The notes beneath the pieces were generated by a model. That model had not been told where the DNA came from, ran no database searches, and saw only the letters and a list, made by a program, of their open reading frames with translations. A stretch of 64,000 nucleotides of DNA from JAXDTI01 sp034090045 (lineage in GTDB: Bacteria > Actinomycetota > Actinomycetes > Actinomycetales > Actinomycetaceae), in assembly GCA_034090045.1 (NCBI GenBank), contig JAXDTI010000003.1:310001-374000 (forward strand), in the 5' to 3' direction. Positions within the stretch are counted from its first letter, which is position 1. Each line of letters opens with the position of its first letter. The position numbers and the translations under genes are program-made. Below are positions 15,049 through 24,785 of the stretch, one piece after another.

Positions 15049-16992
15049 TCAAATCCTGGTCGCCAGTACCGCGATCAGCGCGATGAGCGCGCCGCCGCCG
15101 ATATAGGCCCCGTAGGTTCGGATAAAGCCGTTCTCGGTGTACCTGAGCACCCGCCCCAGCCACATTGACAACCAGGCGACCCCCCGAACAATACCGTCAA
15201 TGAAGCCGCGGTCAGCCATGCCGACACCCTTGGCAGCCAGCATGGTGGGCAGCACCGCCGCTCCCTCGATAACTTCGTCTTGGTACAGATCATTGCGAGC
15301 CGCAACCACCAGCGCATTCGCCCGTGGCGCAGTCTTCGGAACCCGGTCATTCATGTAGAGTTTCGCGGCTAAAGCGATACCGAGCAGCGCCAACACCAAG
15401 GTGATTGCGGTTATCGCGGTGTGGGATAGCACGCTCGCCTCCGAGGGTTCAGATCCAAGCGCCGGGGAAAGCCAATCCTCGAAGAGGTTGGTGAGACTCA
15501 ACACGCCACCGAGCGCAATCGAGAACACCGAGAGCACCAGAATCGGACCGTTCATCAACCAACCCGGTTCGTGCGGGTGAACCGCGCCGCCCTCATCCTC
15601 CGTTGTCCACCTGCGCGAACCGAAGAAAATCATGAAGAACAGGCGGCTCATGTAGAACGAGGTGATACCGGCACCGATCATCGCTATCAGACCGAAAACC
15701 CAGGCTGCAGTGGTTCCGAAAGTCTCGGGGTTAAAGGCCGCCGCAATGATCGGTTCCTTTGAGAAGAAACCGGAGAAAGGCGGGATACCGAGAATAGCCA
15801 ACCACGCGATACCGAAAGTAATCCAGGAGACTTTCATTACGGTACGCAACGCACCGAAACGCCGGATATTTACCTGGTCGTTCATCGCGTGCATGACTGA
15901 ACCGGCCCCGAGGAACAGTTGCGCCTTAAAGAACCCGTGAATCAACAGGTGGAAGATGGCGAGCGTCCAACCGATCGGGCCGAGCCCGGCACCCAGCATC
16001 ATGTAGCCGATCTGGCTCATGGTGGAGGCGGCGAGAACCTTCTTCATATCGTCTTTCGCGCAACCAACAATCGCACCAAACAGCAGCGTAACCGCACCGA
16101 CAATCGCTACCGTGAGCTGTGCTGTCGGGCTGGTGGCGATAAAGGATCCGGAACGCACCATCAGGTAGACACCGGCGGTAACCATCGTGGCGGCGTGAAT
16201 CAGTGCAGACACCGGGGTTGGGCCCGCCATAGCGTCACCCAGCCACGCCTGCAACGGGAACTGTGCAGACTTACCGCACGCCGCCAGCAGCAGGAACAAC
16301 CCGATCGCGGTCGCCCAGGCGGTGTTCTTCGGGTCGTTCAAAACCGGGATAACGTCAGAGAATTTGAAAGACCCGACAAGTGTGAACATCGAGGCGAGTG
16401 CCAGCAGCAACCCCATATCGCCAACCCGGTTCATCAGGAAAGCTTTCTTTGCGGCCTGGGCGTTCTCCAGTTTCGAGTTCCAGAAACCGATCAGCAGGTA
16501 GGACACCAAACCTACACCCTCCCAGCCGAAGAACATCAGCAGGTAAGAATCCGCCAAAACGAGGGTGAGCATCGCCGCGATAAACATATTTAAGTAGGCG
16601 AAGAAACGCCGCCGGTCAGCATCGTGAGCCATGTACTCCACTGAATAAACATGGATCAGGGAACCCACAAAAGTCACCAGCATCACAAATGTCAGGGACA
16701 GCTGGTCAAGGTGCAGACCCATCGAGAACTTCACCTGGTCGGTGATAGCCCAGTCGAACAGCGGCACCGTAAGCGGCCCGTCTCCAGCTACCGCAGCGAC
16801 ACAGCAAACTCCAATGATAAAGGAGAACCAGGAGGCGGCGACCGCCAGCCAGTGTCCCCACCTGTCTGAAGCGCGTCCAGCCACGAGCAGGATCCCGGAA
16901 ACCATTAGCGGAACCGCAATCATCAACCAGGCTAAAGCCGAAACGCCAACGGCGGGATTCGTGTTTGTTACAACATCTGTCATAGCATCCAT
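15049..16992 (-). CDS. nuoL: NADH-quinone oxidoreductase subunit L
   Basis: This is the largest antiporter-like subunit, at 647 residues, with the long C-terminal lateral helix that ties the proton modules together. It has LFFGWEGVGLVSYLLIGFW with the conserved Glu, the KSAQFPLQAWLGDAMAGPTP signature, and a C-terminal hydrophobic anchor (GALIALIAVLATRI). The ATG at 16992 is eight nucleotides after GGGAG. A second in-frame ATG three codons later (16983) is a possible alternative. It lies 13 nt downstream of nuoK. Confidence 0.96.
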   Translation of the reverse strand: MDAMTDVVTNTNPAVGVSALAWLMIAVPLMVSGILLVAGRASDRWGHWLAVAASWFSFIIGVCCVAAVAGDGPLTVPLFDWAITDQVKFSMGLHLDQLSLTFVMLVTFVGSLIHVYSVEYMAHDADRRRFFAYLNMFIAAMLTLVLADSYLLMFFGWEGVGLVSYLLIGFWNSKLENAQAAKKAFLMNRVGDMGLLLALASMFTLVGSFKFSDVIPVLNDPKNTAWATAIGLFLLLAACGKSAQFPLQAWLGDAMAGPTPVSALIHAATMVTAGVYLMVRSGSFIATSPTAQLTVAIVGAVTLLFGAIVGCAKDDMKKVLAASTMSQIGYMMLGAGLGPIGWTLAIFHLLIHGFFKAQLFLGAGSVMHAMNDQVNIRRFGALRTVMKVSWITFGIAWLAILGIPPFSGFFSKEPIIAAAFNPETFGTTAAWVFGLIAMIGAGITSFYMSRLFFMIFFGSRRWTTEDEGGAVHPHEPGWLMNGPILVLSVFSIALGGVLSLTNLFEDWLSPALGSEPSEASVLSHTAITAITLVLALLGIALAAKLYMNDRVPKTAPRANALVVAARNDLYQDEVIEGAAVLPTMLAAKGVGMADRGFIDGIVRGVAWLSMWLGRVLRYTENGFIRTYGAYIGGGALIALIAVLATRI

Positions 16993-17005
16993 CTCTCGGT
17001 CTCCC

Positions 17006-17308
17006 TCAGTGTTTCATCACGGTCACTTCGTCGAGCGAAGTAGACCGACGGGACTTGAATATGGACACGACAATCGCCAAGCCGACCACGACCTCGGCTG
17101 CGGCAACCACCATTATGAAGAACGCCATGACCTGACCTTCTATACTGCCGTGCATGGTGGCGAAAGCAACTAGGGCGAGATTCGCCGCGTTCAGCATCAT
17201 CTCCACACCCATCAGTGAGATTACGGCACTTCGACGAGTAATCACCGTAACGGCACCGATAAAGAAAATGATGCAGGCCAGCGCCAGATAGTGGGTAATG
17301 CCTATCAT
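17006..17308 (-). CDS. nuoK: NADH-quinone oxidoreductase subunit K
   Basis: This 100-residue subunit of three transmembrane helices belongs to the membrane arm of complex I and is related to MrpC of Na+/H+ antiporters. It has ISLMGVEMMLNAANL with the conserved buried Glu, and VVVAAAEVVVGLAIV with the second. Its ATG overlaps the nuoJ stop by 4 nt. The length is typical. Confidence 0.96.
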   Translation of the reverse strand: MIGITHYLALACIIFFIGAVTVITRRSAVISLMGVEMMLNAANLALVAFATMHGSIEGQVMAFFIMVVAAAEVVVGLAIVVSIFKSRRSTSLDEVTVMKH

Positions 17309-18243
17309 TCGGATTCCTCCTTTGCACTCACCTGCACAGTGGGCGGTTGTTTCAGCCCCTCCGGAGCTGCCCCACCGGGCATACCCCAGGTGCCCGCCTC
17401 CGGCACTGACTGGGAGGCAACCACCGATTGTAGACCTTTACGCTGGTCACCGTCACGGTCATTGTTGATACGCACGATAGCGGTCGGGGCGACCTCGCCG
17501 ATGCTGCGATCCAGGTCGCGGATACGCAGCACGCGAGGAACCGAGGATTCGATACCGCTCTCGGTCGTGCCGCTGATTGCCGGAACGTCAGCAGCCGTCG
17601 AATTCGCATAGACTCCCGGTGCAACCAGTGAACCCGGGTGGGTACCGGTCTGGGCATAGCGAGCCATCTTTGCTTCCACGGTTTCACGCTGCTTGAACAG
17701 TTTCGTGAGCCTATCGGAATGGGTCAAGGACACTGCCCCGATCGCTGCCACAATCAGCAGGGTACCGGCAAACTCTAAAGAAAACAGGTGGTTTTGGAAA
17801 AGCGAAAGCGCAATCTGGGTCGGATTCGACTCCTCGCTGGCCGTTTGCGCTACCGGTTGCGGCAGCTGAGACAGCAGCAACGCGCCACCCAAAAACACGA
17901 CACCGAGCGCGCCACCAATCCAGGTGGCAATGCGTGTCCAACGCGGAGTCTCAGTGTAGTTATCGGAAGCAACAACACCGACCATCATGATGACGAAGAG
18001 AATCAACATCATGATTGCGCCGGTGTAGACCACGACCTGAACGACACCCAGGAAATAGGCTCCCAGCGACACATACAGCGCCGCGAGGCAAAGCATCAGC
18101 CCAACCATCGCGATGGCTGAACGTACCGCTTTCTTTGATGCGGCGACACCTATGGCGCAGCCAACCATCAGCACAGCGGTGACCCAAAAGAACACCGACT
18201 GGCCGAGGGAAGCCCACGCGGCGGCGGGAATCAACGCGTTCAT
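17305..18243 (-). CDS. nuoJ: NADH-quinone oxidoreductase subunit J
   Basis: NuoJ is a five-helix membrane subunit of complex I lying between NuoA/H and the antiporter subunits. The N-terminal ~180 residues hold five hydrophobic helices including YVSLGAYFLGVVQVVVYTGA with the family pi-bulge region. A polar C-terminal extension of about 130 residues, rich in Ser, Thr and Pro, brings the total to 312; long tails are common in actinobacterial NuoJ but its role is unknown. The start overlaps the nuoI stop by 4 nt. Confidence 0.95.
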   Translation of the reverse strand: MNALIPAAAWASLGQSVFFWVTAVLMVGCAIGVAASKKAVRSAIAMVGLMLCLAALYVSLGAYFLGVVQVVVYTGAIMMLILFVIMMVGVVASDNYTETPRWTRIATWIGGALGVVFLGGALLLSQLPQPVAQTASEESNPTQIALSLFQNHLFSLEFAGTLLIVAAIGAVSLTHSDRLTKLFKQRETVEAKMARYAQTGTHPGSLVAPGVYANSTAADVPAISGTTESGIESSVPRVLRIRDLDRSIGEVAPTAIVRINNDRDGDQRKGLQSVVASQSVPEAGTWGMPGGAAPEGLKQPPTVQVSAKEESE

Positions 18244-18896
18244 GCCTGTACCTCCTCGACAACTTTCACGGTCTGAAGGGTCGGGTCATCGGGACGATGC
18301 TCAGCAACCCAATCAACCTGGTTTTGGGTCACCCCGGTGACGCGTCCCGAATAGTAGTCATCGTCGGTGGTGCCCTCCACCATCGGGTGTGGCGGCTGGA
18401 GCATCCCGTCCTCCAGACCGACCAGGATATCCTGCTTCTCGTAAATCAGGTTCTCGCGATGCTGGTCAGCGAGCTCGAAATCATTTGACATTGTTAGTGC
18501 TCGGGTCGGGCAGGCCTCGATACACATTCCGCAGAAAATACAGCGAAGATAGTTTACCTGGTAGACGCGACCATAGCGTTCACCCGGAGTGTACTGGGCA
18601 TCCGGAGTGTTTGAGGCGGCCTCAACCAGGATCGCATCTGCCGGGCAAGCCCAGGCGCACAGTTCACATCCGATGCATTTTTCAAGCCCGTCCGGATAAC
18701 GGTTCAACTGGTGGCGACCGTGGAAACGCGGCAGCACGTGAGCCGGTTCGAAAGGATACTGTTCGGTGACTACCGGGCGGAAAAACGAATCAATGGTTAC
18801 GCCGAAACCGGCAACCGGTGCCAGGAGTTCCCCGAGCGGGCCTTTCTTGTCACGCTCGAAACTCATATCCTCCCGGGTTGGTTTGCGTCTGCTCAT
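18240..18896 (-). CDS. nuoI: NADH-quinone oxidoreductase subunit I
   Basis: This 218-residue subunit carries the two [4Fe-4S] clusters N6a and N6b that lead electrons to N2. The ferredoxin-type ligands are C74, C77, C80, C84 and C119, C122, C125, C129 (CIGCELCAWACP and CIFCGMCIEACP). The extra C-terminal ~60 residues follow the second motif, as in mycobacteria. The start overlaps the nuoH stop by 4 nt. Confidence 0.97.
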   Translation of the reverse strand: MSRRKPTREDMSFERDKKGPLGELLAPVAGFGVTIDSFFRPVVTEQYPFEPAHVLPRFHGRHQLNRYPDGLEKCIGCELCAWACPADAILVEAASNTPDAQYTPGERYGRVYQVNYLRCIFCGMCIEACPTRALTMSNDFELADQHRENLIYEKQDILVGLEDGMLQPPHPMVEGTTDDDYYSGRVTGVTQNQVDWVAEHRPDDPTLQTVKVVEEVQA

Positions 18897-20242
18897 CGGG
18901 CACCTCCCTGAGTAATCTCTTGAAGTTCAGGTTCGGCATCATCCCCGTCGTCTGCAGAACCGGCCCGCGGGCTGGGGGGCAACTGCTGACCGGGCATCGG
19001 CGGAACCGGATAGCCACCGGCGAAAGCGTCGAAAGGCTTCGCCATCTCTGCTGCCAGGGCTGCCTGCTCGGCGGCATAGGCGTGTTCCTGTCGAATACCG
19101 CTCACCCAAATCAGAATGAGCGCCACAACGAATACCACCACGATGCCTATCACCATTTGAATCGGGGTGAGAACACTGTAGACCGAGACGGTGCGCATAA
19201 CAGCGACAATCGCCAGCCACACCAACGCAACCGGAATCAGCACTTTCCATCCCAGCGCCATGAACTGGTCATAACGGTAACGCACCAGGGTGCCGCGCAC
19301 CCACACGAAACAGAAGAACAGAATCCAGACCTTTACCAGCACGATGATCATTCCGACAACCGCGCCAATCCAGCTGTCCTCAAGCGACCCGAGACCATCA
19401 ATGAACGGTAGCTGCCAGCCCCCCAGGAAGAGCGTCACCGCCACCAGCGAAACATTGAACATATTTACGTATTCAGCCAGGTAGTACCAGGCGAACTTCA
19501 TAGAGGAGTACTCGGTTTCATGACCAGCAACAATCTCGCCTTCACATTCGGGTAGGTCGAAAGGCAGACGGTTGACTTCACCAACCATTGAAACCAGGTA
19601 GATAACGAAAGCCGGGAACAGTGCAAAACACCACCAGATGCTGCCTTGAGCAGCGACAATCTCGGAGGTAGACATGGAACCTGACATGATGAATACGCTC
19701 ACCAGCGACAGTCCCATCGCCAACTCGTAGGAGATCACCTGCGCTGCCGAACGGGTAGCACCCAGCAGCGACAGAGTCGAGTTAGATGCCCAGCCACCCA
19801 AAATAATGCCGTAGATGCCGAGTGAAGAAACCGCCAACACATAGAGCACCGAAACCGGGAAATCGGTCATCTGCATCGGGGTGTGGAAATCGCCGATAAC
19901 CAGGTCGGGCCCCAGCGGAAGCACCGCCCAGATCATAAAGGCCGTGGTGGCCGAGATAACCGGACCGAGGATGTAGACGAAACGATCCACGTTCGACTTC
20001 CAGAAATCCTCTTTCGTAAGCAGCTTTACCGCATCCGCAATAGCCTGGAAAAGACCGAACGGACCGTGAACATTGGGTCCCAGACGGGTCTGCATCCGAC
20101 CCAGACCACGTCGCTCAACCCACAGCGCCATAAGCACCGATGTGAGCAGCGCCACCAGGATAAAAACCGCCTTTATCAGCGTAATCCACCAGGTGTCCAT
20201 GCTGAAATCAGCCATGGCTGGAACTATCAAAAGTGTTTTCAC
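18893..20242 (-). CDS. nuoH: NADH-quinone oxidoreductase subunit H
   Basis: NuoH is the membrane subunit that docks the quinone-reaction site to the membrane arm. The 449-residue protein has about eight helices, the ERRGLGRMQTRLGPN signature near residue 44, and the NRLPFDLPECEGEIVAGHETEYS loop region with the conserved acidic residues of the E-channel. A polar C-terminal extension of about 60 residues is seen in actinobacterial forms. The start overlaps the nuoG stop by 4 nt. Confidence 0.96.
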   Translation of the reverse strand: MKTLLIVPAMADFSMDTWWITLIKAVFILVALLTSVLMALWVERRGLGRMQTRLGPNVHGPFGLFQAIADAVKLLTKEDFWKSNVDRFVYILGPVISATTAFMIWAVLPLGPDLVIGDFHTPMQMTDFPVSVLYVLAVSSLGIYGIILGGWASNSTLSLLGATRSAAQVISYELAMGLSLVSVFIMSGSMSTSEIVAAQGSIWWCFALFPAFVIYLVSMVGEVNRLPFDLPECEGEIVAGHETEYSSMKFAWYYLAEYVNMFNVSLVAVTLFLGGWQLPFIDGLGSLEDSWIGAVVGMIIVLVKVWILFFCFVWVRGTLVRYRYDQFMALGWKVLIPVALVWLAIVAVMRTVSVYSVLTPIQMVIGIVVVFVVALILIWVSGIRQEHAYAAEQAALAAEMAKPFDAFAGGYPVPPMPGQQLPPSPRAGSADDGDDAEPELQEITQGGAR

Positions 20243-22782
20243 CGTTCCACCTCCGTGCTCGCCGCAACGCCGACAACCGCGCCGGCGCTCACCTGCAGAG
20301 TCTCATAGACGTGCGACCCGGCAGAACATTGCGGAATCCAGATAACATGCCGTGCCATCGACTCGGTCGGTACCAGCGGCAAGTGTATAGCACCTTTTTC
20401 GGTGCTAACCTCGACATTCGCGCCCAGCTTTTCACAGTCGGCAGGGTTCATTCGCGCGATCGGGTAACGCTGGTTACATGCGAGTTCCTCGGCATCCTCC
20501 TGCAGCAGCCCGTTGTCGAGCAGCGGCTTGTAGGTTGAGAGAACCGCCTGGTTCTCGCCGATGCTCGGGGGCTGGGCGGCATCCTGTCGGGTAAAGGCGG
20601 CACGCGTCCCGTTCCACCCCATCAGAGCATTCGCGTCAGCGTGAACGTCAGCCAGTTTTGGCAGTTTAATGGGTGCCGAGAGCCGCTCCGACAGGGCATC
20701 CAGCACCTCGCGGTCAGTTAAACCACTGGTCACGAGTACCTGACCGAAGGGTCGCAGACGCCCCTCCCAGTTGATGAACGTGCCGGGTTTCTCCGTGATC
20801 GGAACAACCGGTAAGACCACATCGGCACGTTCAGTGATGGCACTGGCAGCGAACTCTAGGGAAACCACAAACTCGGCTCCCCGAACAGCGGCACGCAGCG
20901 CCTCCCGATTCGGGAAGTCACGGTCATCGACACCACCGAAAACCAGTCCGGTGAGTTCGCCTCTAGCCGCGGCATCTAGAATCGCGTTCGCGTCCCTGCC
21001 GGGCTGTTCAGGAAGTTCCGTTCCCCAGGCTGCCGCCACGTCCACGCGGGAATCTGGGTCACCAACCTGCCGTCCGAAAGGCAAGAGGTTCGGCACCAGA
21101 CCGGCTTCGAGACCGCCACGCTCACCGGGACGGCGCGGAACCCAGGCGATACGGGCATCGTTGCGGGCAGCGAGATCAACGACCGCGCTCAACAGTCCCG
21201 GAACCGCCGCGGCACGCTCACCTACCAGAATCACTCCGTATTCGCCATCAGCTGCGGCAACAACTTCTGGTTCGGTGCCGGGGGCAGCCGGGAGCAGCCG
21301 CGCACTCAGTTTTCGGCAACCGTCACTGAGGAAAGACGCAACCGTGTCCACCTGCAAAGTGCCCCTGTGGACACCCTTTCGCATCCTCAGGAACAGGGTC
21401 GCGCACTCGTCCTCCGGCTCTAGACCAACCAGCAGCGCACCACCGGCGGTCTCAACATCGGTATAGGTGACCGCCATGCCGGTACCAGCCACGAACCTAG
21501 CCAAGAAAGAATCCTCCTCGGCTCCCCCGATGCTGCGTACCCGCTGGTCAATATCGTTTGTGCCCATGGTGACCCGCGCAAACTTGCTCCAGGCCCAGGC
21601 GTCCTCGAAAGGCAGCCGCCCACCGGGCAGTAAGCCAACCCCGTTATCGTTGGCGGCTCGCCGCAGCCCCTCAGCTGCGACAGCGATAGCCTCCGACCAG
21701 GAAACCGGTACCAGGTTACCGTCCCGACGCACCATCGGATCGGTGATGCGACGCCGCGAGGTAGTCCATGTGTATCCGTAACGATCCTTGTCAGAAATCC
21801 ATTCCTCGTTCACATCCATATCGGTGGCGGCCATACGTCGAACCACCTCGCCGCGGCGAATATCGGTGCGAATCGCGGCACCCGAAGCGTCCTGCTCGGT
21901 TACTCCGGGAACCGAAGCCAAATCGAAGGGCCGACCCCGGAACCTGTAAGTCGCAGAGGTCAAGGCACCGACCGGACAGATCTGGATAGTGTTCCCGGCA
22001 AAATACGATGTGAACAGTCCTCCGGTGACTGTCTGCTCCTCCGCAGACACCGGCCCGGCAGCGCGGGAAGAAACCGGAGCCGGTTCCCCCTCGGCATTAG
22101 ACAGCCGCGAGTTCAGTGCCACCTCGCCGTCATCCATCCGTTTGATACCGAGAACATCAGCGTCAAAGGTGCCGATTGAGCCACCCATGAAATAGTGGTC
22201 AGCATCCGGGGCGGAACCACCGCCGCGTCCCTGAAGTTGAATGAAATCATCGCCGGCGATCTGGTCGGCGAAACGAATACAGCGCTGACACAAGATACAG
22301 CGTTCCCGATCCAGCAGCAGCGTCTCCGACAGCGCCACCGGTTTCGGCCAGACACGTTTAGAGTCAGTGTGGCGGGTGGCGAGGCTGCCGTGACTCATCA
22401 CCTGGTTCTGCAGCGGGCACTCACCGCCTTTATCGCAAATCGGGCAATCCAGGGGGTGATTCGCGAGCATAAATTCGAGCACACCCTGCTGCGCTTTCTC
22501 AGCAACCTCGCTGGTGCGCTGAGTTTTTACCTCCATTCCGGGCATCACCGTCATGGTGCAGGCGCTCTGCGGTTTAGGCATCGGGGCCACCACGCCGTCA
22601 CGCCCCGGGATCGCAACTTCAACCAGGCACTGTCGACAGGCACCAGCCGGGTCGAGCAGCGGGTGGTCACAGAAACGCGGAATGTGGATGCCGAGCTGCT
22701 CGGCGGCACGAATGATAACGGTGCCGTTTGGAACCGACACTGCCTCGCCGTCGATCTTTATGGTGATTAAATCGTCGCTCAT
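20239..22782 (-). CDS. nuoG: NADH-quinone oxidoreductase subunit G (without N7 cluster ligands)
   Basis: This 847-residue iron-sulfur subunit of the NADH arm has [2Fe-2S] N1b ligands C38, C49, C52 and C75. The N5 His/Cys motif is H109, C113, C116 and C122, and the N4 ligands are C162, C165, C168 and C269. A molybdopterin-oxidoreductase-like domain follows. The four Cys expected for cluster N7 in many bacterial homologues are replaced by T295, D298, A302 and S330 while the flanking residues are kept. N7 is off the electron path, so activity is probably unaffected. The start overlaps the nuoF stop by 4 nt. Confidence 0.95.
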   Translation of the reverse strand: MSDDLITIKIDGEAVSVPNGTVIIRAAEQLGIHIPRFCDHPLLDPAGACRQCLVEVAIPGRDGVVAPMPKPQSACTMTVMPGMEVKTQRTSEVAEKAQQGVLEFMLANHPLDCPICDKGGECPLQNQVMSHGSLATRHTDSKRVWPKPVALSETLLLDRERCILCQRCIRFADQIAGDDFIQLQGRGGGSAPDADHYFMGGSIGTFDADVLGIKRMDDGEVALNSRLSNAEGEPAPVSSRAAGPVSAEEQTVTGGLFTSYFAGNTIQICPVGALTSATYRFRGRPFDLASVPGVTEQDASGAAIRTDIRRGEVVRRMAATDMDVNEEWISDKDRYGYTWTTSRRRITDPMVRRDGNLVPVSWSEAIAVAAEGLRRAANDNGVGLLPGGRLPFEDAWAWSKFARVTMGTNDIDQRVRSIGGAEEDSFLARFVAGTGMAVTYTDVETAGGALLVGLEPEDECATLFLRMRKGVHRGTLQVDTVASFLSDGCRKLSARLLPAAPGTEPEVVAAADGEYGVILVGERAAAVPGLLSAVVDLAARNDARIAWVPRRPGERGGLEAGLVPNLLPFGRQVGDPDSRVDVAAAWGTELPEQPGRDANAILDAAARGELTGLVFGGVDDRDFPNREALRAAVRGAEFVVSLEFAASAITERADVVLPVVPITEKPGTFINWEGRLRPFGQVLVTSGLTDREVLDALSERLSAPIKLPKLADVHADANALMGWNGTRAAFTRQDAAQPPSIGENQAVLSTYKPLLDNGLLQEDAEELACNQRYPIARMNPADCEKLGANVEVSTEKGAIHLPLVPTESMARHVIWIPQCSAGSHVYETLQVSAGAVVGVAASTEVER

Positions 22783-24077
22783 CGCACTCCCCCCTCGGTA
22801 AAGGCCTCCGAGGCTGCCCGCGGGAACAGCTCCTCAGCCGGAGTTCCAATACCCGCCTCAAACTCGCTACGGAACTTCTCGATACCGCTCTTTACCGGGG
22901 TGGCAGCCGCGTCCCCGAGAGCACAGAACGAACGCCCGGCGATGTTGTTGGCGATATCTTCAAGAAGCTCCACATCACCCTCGCGACCCTCGCCGCGTTC
23001 CAGGCGATGCAGAATCTGTTTCATCCAGAAAGTACCCTCACGGCAGGGCGTGCACTTACCGCAGGATTCATGCTGATAGAAATCCGTCCAGATACGCACC
23101 ACGCGCACCACGGAAACGGTTTCGTCAAAGACCTCGACGGCGCGGGTCGCCAACATCGAACCGGCGGAAACAACCTCCTCGTAGGTCAGAGGAACATCCA
23201 GTTCATCGGCGGTGAACATCGGGGTCGAAGAACCGCCCGGAGACCAGAACTTGAGTTCGTGTCCTTCCCGAATGCCACCGCTCATCTCCAATAGTTCCCG
23301 GAAAGTAATTCCGAAAGGCGCCTCATACAGGCCGGGATGCTTCACGTGACCGGAAAGATTAAACATCCCGTATCCGGTGCTCCGCTCGGTACCCATCAGC
23401 TTGAACCACTCCGGCGAATGTGAAAACACCGTGGTTACCTGAGCCATAGTTTCAGCATTGTTGATGACGGTGGGGCGGGCATAGAGCCCCTCAACCGCCG
23501 GGAAGGGCGGCTTCAGACGCGGATGGCCACGCAGCCCCTCCAGCGACTCAAGCAGCGCAGTCTCCTCACCACAGATATAGGCGCCCGCGCCGGCGTGTGC
23601 AATAATCCGCAGATCGCCGAGCAAACCGGCATCCTCTGCTTCTTTAATAGCGGAGAGCAGTCGGTTATAGGCGTGGGTAACTTCGCCACGAATATAGATG
23701 AAAGCGTGCTTGCAGTTAATAGCGAGCGCCGTAATCGCGACCCCCTCAATCACCTGATGCGGATTAGCCAAAATCATCGGAATATCTTTACAGGTACCAG
23801 GTTCGGACTCATCACAGTTCACGGTCAGATAGTAGGCTCCACCGTCATCCGGAGGTAGGAACGACCATTTAAGACCGGTCGGGAACCCGGCTCCGCCACG
23901 ACCGCGAACACCGGCTGCCTTTACCGCCTCAATGATTGCGGCCGGCTCCATCTGTCGGGCGCGCTCCAAACCGGAATAACCGCCATCGGCGCGATATGCC
24001 TGGAGCGTCCAGGATTTATCTTCACCATAGTGGGCGGTGACAATCGGGGTGAGCCCCACGGGGTTTTCAACAGTCAT
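22779..24077 (-). CDS. nuoF: NADH-quinone oxidoreductase subunit F
   Basis: NuoF binds NADH and FMN and holds cluster N3, so it is the electron entry point of complex I. The 432-residue protein has GRGGAGFPTGLKW (residues ~58-70), GAGAYICGEETALLESLEG for FMN, and the N3 ligands in ESCGKCTPCREGT plus the later FCALGDAA. The ATG at 24077 begins three nucleotides after the nuoE stop. All expected motifs are intact. Confidence 0.97.
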   Translation of the reverse strand: MTVENPVGLTPIVTAHYGEDKSWTLQAYRADGGYSGLERARQMEPAAIIEAVKAAGVRGRGGAGFPTGLKWSFLPPDDGGAYYLTVNCDESEPGTCKDIPMILANPHQVIEGVAITALAINCKHAFIYIRGEVTHAYNRLLSAIKEAEDAGLLGDLRIIAHAGAGAYICGEETALLESLEGLRGHPRLKPPFPAVEGLYARPTVINNAETMAQVTTVFSHSPEWFKLMGTERSTGYGMFNLSGHVKHPGLYEAPFGITFRELLEMSGGIREGHELKFWSPGGSSTPMFTADELDVPLTYEEVVSAGSMLATRAVEVFDETVSVVRVVRIWTDFYQHESCGKCTPCREGTFWMKQILHRLERGEGREGDVELLEDIANNIAGRSFCALGDAAATPVKSGIEKFRSEFEAGIGTPAEELFPRAASEAFTEGGVR

Positions 24078-24080
24078 TGC

Positions 24081-24785
24081 CTACTCCCCTTTCTCTTCTG
24101 CAGGTGCCCAGGCATTATCGGGATCCGCCGGGGCCGTCATGCCGCGCTCCGCAGCAACCCGCAAGCCCTGAAGGCTCGGCTCCCCGGCGCTCACCCCCTC
24201 ATTGGCGTGACCATCCGGGAAACCCGCCAAGATATGCGAAGTCTCACGGAAATTGGGTACCCGATCCGGGCCGCGGGTGGGTTGCACATCCCGACCGGAA
24301 CGCAGGTCATCAACCAGTTTCACGGCGGTATCGGGAGTTTGGTTATCAAAGAACTGCCAGTTCACCATGATTACGGGAGCGTAATCACAGGCGGCGTTAC
24401 ACTCGATAGCTTCCAGGGTGATTTTCCCGTCCTCGCTTGTCTCATCATTGCCGATACCCAGGTGGTCGGTCAGCGTCTCCCAAATGGTTTCACCACCCAG
24501 CACCGCACACATCGCATTCGTGCACACACCAACCGTGTATTCGCCGTTGGGGTGGCGTTTGTATTGGGTATAGAACGTCGCCACCGCGGAAACCTCGGCG
24601 CGGGTAATCCCTAAAACGTCGGCACACAAACCTATGCCGTTAGGGGACACATACCCGTCCTCGGACTGCACCAGGTGCAGCATCGGCAACAGTGCGGAAC
24701 GCTCATGCCCCTGAGGATAGCGTCCGATAATTTCGGCGGCCTCACCACGTAGGCGGGTTTCAACCTCATCTGCATAGAACTTCAT
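24081..24785 (-). CDS. nuoE: NADH-quinone oxidoreductase subunit E
   Basis: This is the 24-kDa-type thioredoxin-like subunit holding the [2Fe-2S] cluster N1a, which partners NuoF. Ligands are in VCTNAMCAVLGG and ECNAACDYAPVIMVN, in family spacing. The 234-residue length includes a polar C-terminal tail usual in Actinobacteria. Its start codon overlaps the nuoD stop by one base (TGATG). Confidence 0.96.
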   Translation of the reverse strand: MKFYADEVETRLRGEAAEIIGRYPQGHERSALLPMLHLVQSEDGYVSPNGIGLCADVLGITRAEVSAVATFYTQYKRHPNGEYTVGVCTNAMCAVLGGETIWETLTDHLGIGNDETSEDGKITLEAIECNAACDYAPVIMVNWQFFDNQTPDTAVKLVDDLRSGRDVQPTRGPDRVPNFRETSHILAGFPDGHANEGVSAGEPSLQGLRVAAERGMTAPADPDNAWAPAEEKGE

